NCBI GenBank assembly: GCA_012038135.1
Contig: JAAVJQ010000003.1
Coordinates: 186,001 to 250,000, forward strand
Reading direction: 5' to 3'
From: Salinimicrobium nanhaiense
GTDB taxonomy: Bacteria; Bacteroidota; Bacteroidia; Flavobacteriales; Flavobacteriaceae
DNA: 64,000 nt
The position numbers and the translations under genes were made by a program. Under the pieces are notes generated by a model. The model saw only the letters and a program-made list of their open reading frames with translations, was not told where the DNA came from and made no database searches. Positions 1-6,690 of this stretch are shown one piece after another (the first letter of the stretch is position 1; every line of letters starts with the position of its first letter).

Positions 1-992
1 GAAATAGTATTTCCGTTGAATAAAAGCTGTTCTTCAGAAATCATCCTGATATTGATATCTTCGGTGATAACGATGGTATCGCCGGAGGGAAGAACTGAAT
101 AATTTGTCTTCTGCTCAAGTTTTCCGGAATCTTGTTTTAAAAGGGTTTTCTGAGTGCTAAAACTGTAGACAAGTACAGCCAATAAAGGCAGGAGAATCAG
201 ACTTTTGGCCCACACCATTCTGCTTGAAGTGTTTGTTTTCATAACTGTAAATCGTTTTTTGATTGATTGATAATTGATTGGATTAACAAGACTGCTGTCG
301 AAGGCATTTGATGAGAATGCCAGCAAGGTCTTTTGATATGCTGAAGTTGGAATACCGTTTTTAAGAACAGCACGGTCTGCAAGGAATTCGTGGTTTAGTC
401 GAATAGCTTTTTTTACCATGTAAAGCACCGGATGGAACCAGAAAATAATTAGTAGCAACTCCATGAGGAGGATATCTGCGCTGTGCCTTTGATCTGCATG
501 TGCCTGCTCATGCTGAAAAACTTCTTCCGGAATTGCGTCCTCGTCGTATTTCCTTTTGTTTAGGAAGATGTAATTCCAAAAGGTATGCGGTGCCAGTTTT
601 TCCTGAAGGAGGACGTTGGTTGTCTGTCCGGATCTGACTTTTGGATTTCTTTTGATCCTGAGTAGAATGACCTTCAGGTTTAGAATAAATTTGATCCCAA
701 AAAACAGGAAACCCATTCCGTAGAGGCCCCATAGCAGGTAAGATATTGTAGAGGTTTCTTCTACGGAAGAAGTTGTACCGGCAAATTCATGCTGAAATAT
801 TAAAGCAGATTCCCCCGGGATAGATTCTACATAGCTTGTAAATGTGATCCACGGAATTACAAATGAAATTAAAACTGCAGCTAAAAGATACCATCTTTTA
901 AACACATGCATGTTTTCCTTCTCCAAAAGGAATTTGTAGAAAACCATTAGGATCGCCAGGCAGGCAGCCGATTTTAAAAAGTACATTTCCAT
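1..992 (-). CDS. M56 family metallopeptidase, BlaR1-like sensor (partial, C-terminus off window)
   Basis: An open frame runs on the minus strand from ATG at 992 to the window edge, about 330 codons. It has N-terminal hydrophobic segments (about residues 5-22, 36-52 and 84-105), then the zinc-protease motif HEQAH near residue 160 and the downstream NHEFLAD segment that supplies the third metal ligand, followed by another membrane segment at about 260-280. This is the layout of M56/BlaR1 membrane peptidases. In that family, a signal outside the cell activates the cytosolic protease, which inactivates a BlaI repressor. The start lies 2 bp after the BlaI stop codon, so the two genes are an operon. 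In Bacteroidota these proteins often continue into a TonB-like C-terminal domain, but that part is not in the window. The signal sensed is unknown; beta-lactam sensing is not implied. Confidence 0.9.
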   Translation of the reverse strand, partial: MEMYFLKSAACLAILMVFYKFLLEKENMHVFKRWYLLAAVLISFVIPWITFTSYVESIPGESALIFQHEFAGTTSSVEETSTISYLLWGLYGMGFLFFGIKFILNLKVILLRIKRNPKVRSGQTTNVLLQEKLAPHTFWNYIFLNKRKYDEDAIPEEVFQHEQAHADQRHSADILLMELLLIIFWFHPVLYMVKKAIRLNHEFLADRAVLKNGIPTSAYQKTLLAFSSNAFDSSLVNPINYQSIKKRFTVMKTNTSSRMVWAKSLILLPLLAVLVYSFSTQKTLLKQDSGKLEQKTNYSVLPSGDTIVITEDINIRMISEEQLLFNGNTI

Positions 993-994
993 GG

Positions 995-1360
995 CTATTT
1001 GTTTTTAATTTCCTTATCAATAAGATTCCTTAAATCTTCCAGCTCCTGCTTGCTCAGGTTGGTTTCCTTTGTAAAGAAAGAGGCAAATTGCGAGGCAGAA
1101 TCGTTGAAGAAATTTTTGATCATTCCGTTGACCTGCTTTGAAAAGTAATCTTTCTTCTTTACCAGCGGAAAATATTCCCTGGACCTGCCGTATTGTTTGT
1201 AATCGACAAAGTTCTTATCCTGCATGCGCTTTAGCAGGGTGGCCACAGTGGTTTGAGCAGGTTTTGGTTCTGGATAGGCGTCGATGAGATCTTTCATAAA
1301 AGCTTTATCCTTCTTCCAGAGGATCTGCATGAGTTGTTCTTCGGCTTTGGATAACTGCAT
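995..1360 (-). CDS. BlaI/MecI/CopY family transcriptional repressor
   Basis: This 121-residue protein has the winged-helix pattern of BlaI repressors: LSKAEEQLMQILW at the N-terminus, then the recognition region TTVATLLKRMQDKNFV (about residues 37-52) and the wing YKQYGRSREYFP. The C-terminal half is the dimerization region cut by the partner protease in this family. It is the first gene of an operon with the M56 peptidase. Two short dyads just upstream (1384-1426) have the TACA/TGTA form of BlaI operators, so autorepression is likely. Length is normal for the family (about 120-125). The family and pairing are clear. The inducing signal and regulon are not. Confidence 0.92.
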   Translation of the reverse strand: MQLSKAEEQLMQILWKKDKAFMKDLIDAYPEPKPAQTTVATLLKRMQDKNFVDYKQYGRSREYFPLVKKKDYFSKQVNGMIKNFFNDSASQFASFFTKETNLSKQELEDLRNLIDKEIKNK

Positions 1361-1383
1361 TTGTTCTACAAGATTAGATGTAT

Positions 1384-1426
1384 ATCTACAAATGTAGAAT
1401 AAATATTTAATTCTACAAGCGTAGAA
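1384..1426 (-). promoter_or_regulatory. Tandem BlaI-type operators
   Basis: Two dyads lie 24-66 bp before the BlaI start. The first, TCTACAAATGTAGA at 1385-1398, is a perfect palindrome with a 2-bp centre. The second, TTCTACAAGCGTAGAA at 1411-1426, has perfect 6-bp arms around 4 bp. They are centred 27 bp apart. A further TTCTACA half site is at 1364-1370. BlaI/MecI operators are TACA/TGTA dyads, so these are the expected binding sites. Occupancy is inferred. Confidence 0.75.
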
Positions 1427-1477
1427 GGGAAAAACTTGTTGCCTGAACCTGGGATAAGATCCTAATTTCCTTTCAAA

Positions 1478-1720
1478 TACCCGCTGTCAGGGTTTAGAAC
1501 CGCTGACAGGGGTGGATTAAAAAAAGACCTGCAAGGTTTCCGATCCTTGTAGGTATAGACAAAAAAACCTACAAGGTCAAAAGAAAACCTTGCAGGTTTC
1601 ATGGTTTCTCGTCAACTTCTGTCAGGACATAAAGCCGCTGACAGGGTCATCACATGTGAACATTAGCCGCTGTCAGGACATAAAGCCGCTGACAGGGTTA
1701 ACTGAGATTAAAAGTAAAAG
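1478..1720. repeat. Interspersed hairpin repeats
   Basis: This gap holds several copies of two short dyad words. One is CCGCTGTCAGG...CCGCTGACAGGG, at about 1481-1512, 1618-1647 and 1667-1697. The other is a CCTGCAAGG/CCTTGTAGG hairpin, at about 1526-1553 and 1567-1600. The same CTGTCAGCGG word recurs near 12225-12260, 12450 and 12515-12546. No coding frame is convincing here. Confidence 0.6.
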
Positions 1721-1722
1721 GT

Positions 1723-1760
1723 AAAAAAAGACCTCACAGGTTTTAGAAACCTGTGAGGTC
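1723..1760 (-). terminator. Intrinsic terminator of the M20 dipeptidase gene
   Basis: Read on the minus strand, a perfect 14-bp stem (GACCTCACAGGTTT against its complement, 3-nt loop) is followed by seven T. It lies about 40 bp after the dipeptidase stop codon, in the orientation expected for its terminator. Confidence 0.85.
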
Positions 1761-1798
1761 TGAGTTGAATGAGCTGATCACTGATCACTGACCACTGA

Positions 1799-3199
1799 TC
1801 ACTTTTTTTCCGCTTGCTTCAGCTTTGTAAAATGCTTGAAGAAATATGGAATGGTTTCAATTCCTTTTAAATAATTCCAGGTCCCGAAGTGTTCATTCGG
1901 GGAGTGGATGGCATCGGTGTCGAGTCCGAAGCCCATAAGGATGGTCTTGCTCTTCAGCTCCTTTTCAAAGAGGGAAACTATAGGAATGCTTCCGCCACTG
2001 TGCTGTGGGATAGGATCTTTCCCGAAGACTTCAGCATAAGCATCATTGGCAGCCTGATATTCCAGAGTATCTATCGGCGTCACATAGGCCTGTCCTCCGT
2101 GATGAGTGGTAACTTTTACCTTCACCGATTTTGGTGCCAGACTTTCAAAATGTTTGGTGAACAATTCGCTGATCTTTTTCCAGTCCTGATCTGAAACAAG
2201 ACGCATGGAAATCTTTGCGTAAGCCTTCGACGGCAGCACCGTTTTAGCACCTTCTCCTGTATATCCTCCCCAGATCCCGTTTACATCAAGGGTTGGTCGA
2301 ATAGAAGCACGTTCAAGGGTGGAATAACCTGCCTCACCCTGCACATCTTCTATATTCAGTTTTTTCTTGTATTGCTCCAGATCAAAAGGAGCTTCGGCCA
2401 TTTTTGCTCTTTCGGCTTCGCTGTACTCCTTTACATCATCATAGAACCCGGGAATGGTGATCCTGTTGTTCTCATCCTGCAGGGAAGCGATCATTTTCGA
2501 AAGTACATTGATAGGATTGGCTACCGCTCCGCCGTAGAGTCCGCTGTGCAGATCCCGGTTTGGACCGGTTACTTCGACTTCCATATAACTAAGTCCGCGG
2601 AGTCCGGTGGTAATGGAAGGAACGTCCGGGGCGATCATTCCGGTGTCACTGATAAGAATCACGTCGTTCTGTAGCTTTTCCTTATTTTTTTCAATGAACC
2701 AGCCGAGATGCTCACTTCCAACTTCTTCTTCCCCTTCTATCATGAACTTGACATTACAAGGGAGTTCGTTGTTTTTGGACATATACTCCAGCGCCTTCAC
2801 GTGCATATACATTTGTCCTTTATCATCACAGGCTCCCCTGGCAAAAATGGCACCTTCGGGATGAATTTCGGTATTTTTGATCACCGGCTCGAATGGCGGA
2901 CTCTCCCAAAGGTCAAAAGGATCTGGCGGCTGCACATCATAATGTCCGTATACGAGTACAGTGGGTAAATTCTTATCAATTATTTTTTCTCCAAATACTA
3001 TGGGGTGCCCCGGGGTTTCATGGATCTCGGCAATATCGCAACCTGCGTCAAGCAAGCTCTGCTTAACAGCTTCTGCGGTATTTAAAAGGTCTTTTTTGTA
3101 TTTTGAGTCGGCGCTGATGGAAGGGATTTTTAGAAGTTCCACGAGTTCATCAATGAATCGCTTTTTATTCTCTTCCACATATTTTTGTATGTCTTGCAT
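1799..3199 (-). CDS. M20 family dipeptidase
   Basis: This 466-residue cytosolic protein matches the M20/M25/M40 dinuclear zinc peptidases of the carnosinase-like dipeptidase group. Metal and catalytic elements in order are: GHYDVQP (His86, Asp88), GACDDKG (about residues 122-128, bridging Asp), EGEEEVGS (about 155-162, catalytic Glu pair), SDTG (Asp185), HSGLYGG (about 218, dimerization-domain His) and a late His in the IHSPNEHF segment. There is no signal peptide. The likely role is hydrolysis of dipeptides in the cytoplasm. Length is typical (450-475). The gene stands alone, facing the tRNA-Leu, with a strong terminator after it. The exact substrate cannot be read from sequence. Confidence 0.93.
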   Translation of the reverse strand: MQDIQKYVEENKKRFIDELVELLKIPSISADSKYKKDLLNTAEAVKQSLLDAGCDIAEIHETPGHPIVFGEKIIDKNLPTVLVYGHYDVQPPDPFDLWESPPFEPVIKNTEIHPEGAIFARGACDDKGQMYMHVKALEYMSKNNELPCNVKFMIEGEEEVGSEHLGWFIEKNKEKLQNDVILISDTGMIAPDVPSITTGLRGLSYMEVEVTGPNRDLHSGLYGGAVANPINVLSKMIASLQDENNRITIPGFYDDVKEYSEAERAKMAEAPFDLEQYKKKLNIEDVQGEAGYSTLERASIRPTLDVNGIWGGYTGEGAKTVLPSKAYAKISMRLVSDQDWKKISELFTKHFESLAPKSVKVKVTTHHGGQAYVTPIDTLEYQAANDAYAEVFGKDPIPQHSGGSIPIVSLFEKELKSKTILMGFGLDTDAIHSPNEHFGTWNYLKGIETIPYFFKHFTKLKQAEKK

Positions 3200-3355
3200 A
3201 AGGTGATTTTTGTAGAAAAGTAAAGGTAAGAAAAATTAGACGTGAGACATTAGACGGAAAATTGTGACTAAAAAAGGGCTCATATCCCATATTTCATGTT
3301 TGATATCTGAAAAGAAAATTTTTTCCCGTCAGGGAGAAATTTTTTTATTTTCCTA

Positions 3356-3385
3356 TTTGCAGATTCAAACTTATACTTATATTTG
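3356..3385 (+). promoter_or_regulatory. Promoter of tRNA-Leu
   Basis: TTTG at 3356-3359 and TATATTTG at 3378-3385 are separated by 18 bp, close to the Bacteroidota sigma-ABfr consensus TTTG-N19-TAnnTTTG. The tRNA begins 92 bp downstream. Confidence 0.8.
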
Positions 3386-3477
3386 CATCCGCTTACAACA
3401 AGCAAACATTTTGAAGTACCAACGCGGATCTGCCCGCCGGGGAAATTCCCAGAAGGCAAGAGCAGCGTTACTACCAG

Positions 3478-3559
3478 GCGGGCGTGGTGGAATTGGTAGA
3501 CACGCCAGACTTAGGATCTGGTGCCGCAAGGTGTGGAGGTTCGAGTCCTCTCGCCCGCA
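3478..3559 (+). tRNA. tRNA-Leu (anticodon TAG)
   Basis: The gene folds as a class II tRNA. Acceptor GCGGGCG pairs with CGCCCGC (3552-3558), with discriminator A at 3559. The anticodon stem is CCAGA/TCTGG, with loop CTTAGGA giving anticodon TAG at 3512-3514. A long variable arm and the T arm GGTTCGAGTCC follow. The terminal CCA is not encoded. Parts of its 3' end recur in the array at 3874-5115. Confidence 0.96.
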
Positions 3560-3678
3560 CAGAAATAAAAGCCTAATGAACTTATAAACAGTTTGTTAGG
3601 CTTTTCTGTTTTTGGTCATTCCCCTAAAAAATCCCCTGTTTCTTGGAGATAAACCGGATCAAGAACAAAAGTTGTGGA

Positions 3679-3850
3679 CTAGCTAAATATTGCAGTTAAT
3701 CTGTAAAGGAAAAATTCTACATTTTTTACACCTCTGAATTGGCTTCTAAAGATTTTTATCTTGGCATTAAAAGATTCTGCTGAAGCGTTTGTATTTCTAT
3801 TTTTAAACTAGTTTAAAATGGTTCTGTAGTTGAGACTTTTTGTCGTGGCG
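3679..3850 (-). pseudogene. Transposase C-terminal remnant (ISAon1/ISL3-like)
   Basis: Translation of the minus strand from about 3850 gives a short stretch containing YRTILN, an in-frame TAG, then NTNASAESFNAKIKIF, FRGVKNVEFFLYRL and a stop at 3681-3679. This resembles the C-terminal end of transposases in the ISL3/ISAon1 group common in Bacteroidota. Only about 55 codons remain and one is a stop, so it is a dead fragment. No terminal repeats were recognised. The family assignment is by recollection of the motif and is moderately sure. Confidence 0.55.
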
Positions 3851-3873
3851 ACGTTGTTAGTGATTTAAATCGA

Positions 3874-5115
3874 AAAACTCTTCAGTCCCGAAGGGTCGGG
3901 AGAGAGACTTTTTCATTTACCAAAATTTCTAAATCACATTTTCAGTTCGAATCCGAAGTTTATCCTGAGTCACGATAACCACCGTGATCGAAGGGCCCGC
4001 ACAAAAAGCTCTTCAGTCCCGAATGGTCGGGAGAGGGGCTTTTTTTTATGCGAGAGGACGAGAACCCCGAATAGTCGGGGCTGAGCGCAGTCAAAGGAAG
4101 TCCTCTCGCCCGCCATATAAAGTTCTTCAGTCCCGAAGGGTCGGGAGAGAGACTTTTTCATTTACCAAAATTTCTAAATCACATTTTCAGTTCGAATCCG
4201 AAGTTTATCATGACTCACGATAACCACCGTGATCGAAGGGCCCGCACAAAAAGCTCTTCAGTCCCGAATGGTCGGGAGAGGGGCTTTTTTTTATGCGAGA
4301 GGACGAGAACCTCGAAATAGTCGGGGCTGAGCGCAGTCAAAGGAAGTCCTCTCGCCCGCCATAAAAAGTTCTTCAGTCCCGAAGGGTCGGGAGAGAGGCT
4401 TTTTTTATCGAGAGGACGAGAACCTCGAATAGTCGGGGCTGAGGGCAGTCGAAGGGATTCCTCTCGCCCGCCATAAAAAGTTCTTCAGTCCCGAAGGGTC
4501 GGGAGAGAGACTTTTTCATTTACCAAAATTTCTAAATCACATTTTCAGTTCGAATCCGAAGTTTATCATGACTCACGATAACCACCGTGATCGAAGGGCC
4601 CGCACAAAAAGCTCTTCAGTCCCGAATGGTCGGGAGAGAGGCTTTTTTTTATCGAGAGGACGAGAACCCCGAATAGCCGGGGCTGAGCGCAGTCAAAGGA
4701 AGTCCTCTCGCCCGCCATAAAAAGTTCTTCAGTCCCGAAGGGTCGGGAGAGAGACTTTTTCATTTACCAAAATTTCTAAATCACATTTTCAGTTCGAATC
4801 CGAAGTTTATCCTGACTCACGATAACCACCGTGATCGAAGGGCCCTCACAAAAAGCCCCTTCAGTCCCGAAGGGTCGGGAGAGAGGCTTTTTTTATGCGA
4901 GAGGACGAGAACCCCAAATAGTCGGGGCTGAGCGCAGTCAAAGGGAGTCCTCTGGCCCGCCATAAAAAGTTCTTCAGTCCCGAAGGGTCGGGAGAGAGGC
5001 TTTTTTTTATCGAGAGGACGAGAACCCCGAATAGCCGGGGCTGAGTGCAGTCGAAGGGAGTCCTTTCGCCCGCCATAAAAAGTTCTTCAGTCCCGAAGGG
5101 TCGGGAGAGAGGCTT
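3874..5115. repeat. Higher-order tandem array with tRNA-Leu 3'-end and terminator-like hairpins
   Basis: Eleven copies of a hairpin word (TTCAGTCCCGAAGGGTCGGG and variants) start near 3881, 4012, 4124, 4254, 4372, 4482, 4614, 4727, 4859, 4972 and 5085. Two spacer types alternate: A (about 131 bp, with AGTTCGAATCC and GGCCCGCAC) and B (about 112 bp, ending GTCCTCTCGCCCGCC like the tRNA-Leu 3' end). The order is ABABB-ABABB, so a ~602-bp block is duplicated (3881 to 4482 to 5085). B units also carry GCGAGAGGAC followed by GAACC, close to an inverted copy of the tRNA T arm. Nothing in the array looks coding. Confidence 0.85.
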
Positions 5116-5261
5116 ATTTGATTAATTAATGATCTTTCTTTAAAGATGAGGAAATGGAGATGTTGCAAAAAATTGTGAATGATGTTTCCCTTCGGCAGCA
5201 AGTGAAGAAAAGATCTTAGAGGAAGGATCTAAAACGAAAATTACAGATTTTGGTATTATTT

Positions 5262-5292
5262 ATTGTACTTTAAAGAAGTTGCCATATATTTG
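5262..5292 (+). promoter_or_regulatory. Predicted promoter of the 5.3-5.57 kb transcript
   Basis: ATTG at 5262-5265 and TATATTTG at 5285-5292 are separated by exactly 19 bp. The spacing and the -7 element are the same as in the tRNA-Asp promoter in this window. Confidence 0.65.
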
Positions 5293-5297
5293 CCAGC

Positions 5298-5566
5298 CCA
5301 ATTATGAAACATCCTATTGGTTTCGATTGGTTTTCTCAATATTTTTCCCTGTCAGTATCTTTAGAGACCGGGAGGAATCAGTGAAAGAAATACGGCAGCA
5401 TTTTTTGCCAACAGTATAAGCGCCAAAAGGCGCAAATTGCAGGAAAATCCTTGAAGGGTCTGCTGCAAGGAAGATTAGTTGTGTTGTTTGTGGCAAACTT
5501 CGGTTTGCCTTGGGTTTAGAAGTAAACCAATGAGAAGCTTTTCCCTTTTTGGGAAGGGCTTTTTTG
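5298..5566 (+). ncRNA. Candidate structured small RNA of unknown class
   Basis: A consensus-like promoter (5262-5292) and a terminator (5535-5566) bracket about 270 bp rich in dyads. These include GCGCC-AAAA-GGCGC near 5423-5436, a TTGCAG/CTGCAA pairing just after it, GGCAAAC-TTCG-GTTTGCC at 5492-5509 with a UUCG tetraloop, TTGGGTTTA-GAAG-TAAACCAA at 5510-5530, and the terminator stem. No long reading frame is credible. A 26-codon frame starting at ATG 5304 and ending in TGA at 5384 begins 12 bp after the -7 element and could be a leader peptide. I could not match it to tmRNA, RNase P or SRP RNA by their landmarks. 6S RNA remains possible. Confidence 0.45.
5535..5566 (+). terminator. Intrinsic terminator
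   Basis: AGCTTTTCCC and GGGAAGGGCT form a 10-bp stem with two G-U pairs around a T loop, followed by a run of T. It ends the predicted RNA at 5298-5566. Confidence 0.65.
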
Positions 5567-5632
5567 TCATTAGGGGACCTCCTGTAAAGTTTTTTATAAC
5601 TTCAGTTTTCTGAACCCTTTCCCCAAATAAGT

Positions 5633-6067
5633 TCAGGATTCCATCTTTTTCAGGATTTCTTCTTTTTTCAGGCGATCATTCGATCTTATGACCTTCTTTG
5701 CCGGTTCCTCTTTTTTTGTTGGCCAACCTTCCGGAAATTCCAGCTTGCGGTATTCAGTTCCGTCTTCGAGGTAAAGAGCTCCCCTGGGATTATCTTCACT
5801 TTTGGCTCCCACATATAAATATTTTCCTGTGGCGCCAGAATTTAACTCATTGGGATCGGGATCTAATGATGAAAGGAATACCCCGTCGTTTTCCTCAGAA
5901 AAGAAGTAATATCCTTCGTTATCAAAATTCACTACTTCTTTACCATCCGGGGTTGTAAAAAGTTCATATTTTCCTTCAGATTTCAATTCTTCCTTCATAG
6001 CAAAACGTTTTAAGGGTGCTGAATTTAAATTTAAGATACGGCAATTTTTTTCTTGTTTCCATTTCAT
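5633..6067 (-). CDS. Conserved hypothetical protein
   Basis: I do not recognise this 144-residue protein. It is soluble, has no signal peptide and is charged. The central part (KYELFTTPDGKEVVNF, then EGYYFFSEENDGVFL) has an alternating hydrophobic pattern suggesting beta strands. The C-terminus is lysine- and glutamate-rich (PTKKEEPAKKVIRSNDRLKK). The ATG at 6067 gives the longest form. An internal ATG at 5998 (MKEELKSEGKYEL) may be the true start, because the first 23 residues look unlike the rest. No partner gene is adjacent. Confidence 0.6.
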   Translation of the reverse strand: MKWKQEKNCRILNLNSAPLKRFAMKEELKSEGKYELFTTPDGKEVVNFDNEGYYFFSEENDGVFLSSLDPDPNELNSGATGKYLYVGAKSEDNPRGALYLEDGTEYRKLEFPEGWPTKKEEPAKKVIRSNDRLKKEEILKKMES

Positions 6068-6690
6068 GTTTGCTGGCTATGAGAATATTAAGAGAAGTTT
6101 AATGCTGAAGGTCTCATCTGGGTTAATTCCATTCGGAAAGAAATCCTGAGACTGCCTATATTGTGTGATTGCCTGATTGTATTAAAATACCTGCATCCGG
6201 GTATTTCCTGCTGCTCTTGAAAAGAGAAAGTTTAAAGTATTTTTTCAGAATGAAAAAGATCTAACCTTCCGCAGGAACTGTCCTCCTCTTAAAATTTGGT
6301 CCTTTGAGTTTTCTGAATGTTTGAATCTGAAAGTAAAAAATTGGTTCATCAAGCTTCAGTAAAAATAAATTTTAAAGAGCTTCAGAAGCTAAAGATCCAC
6401 TTATGAATTTACATTGTATGCCCACGCCTATGACCTCATTTGATCCTTCTAAAAGAAGTTGTAAGAAAAGACCTTGAAAATGACATTTTTGAACCTGCTT
6501 TTTAACAGGTGGTTTCTTTCGCCTTGCCTTCTTAGCCCTATAATTAAGAAATCTTGTAAGAGGTTGTAGGAAAGGTGTTAAAGGAATTGTAAGATTTAGC
6601 TTCCCCCGTCATTTTTTGTTTGTAAAAGTTATCTTTACCTCTTGTTTATTATTTGTTAGTCAATCACAAAGATTAATAAAGAGTCCCCTC
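6068..6690. other. Intergenic region, nothing recognised
   Basis: About 620 bp separate the divergent hypothetical gene and the sensor kinase. I see no RNA gene, repeat or convincing frame. The promoter of the kinase is presumably here, but no clear consensus pair was found. Confidence 0.5.

Noticed and set aside
3874..5115. CRISPR array
   Set aside because: The intervals between hairpin copies are themselves repeated and of two fixed lengths (about 112 and 131 bp); true spacers would be unique and ~30 bp. No cas genes are near.
3970..5201. Several minus-strand frames of 60-70 codons within the repeat array
   Set aside because: They read the same repeat unit over and over and have no protein-like conservation.
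5314..5496. 60-codon minus-strand frame
   Set aside because: It lies antisense to the promoter-to-terminator segment and shows no protein-like features.
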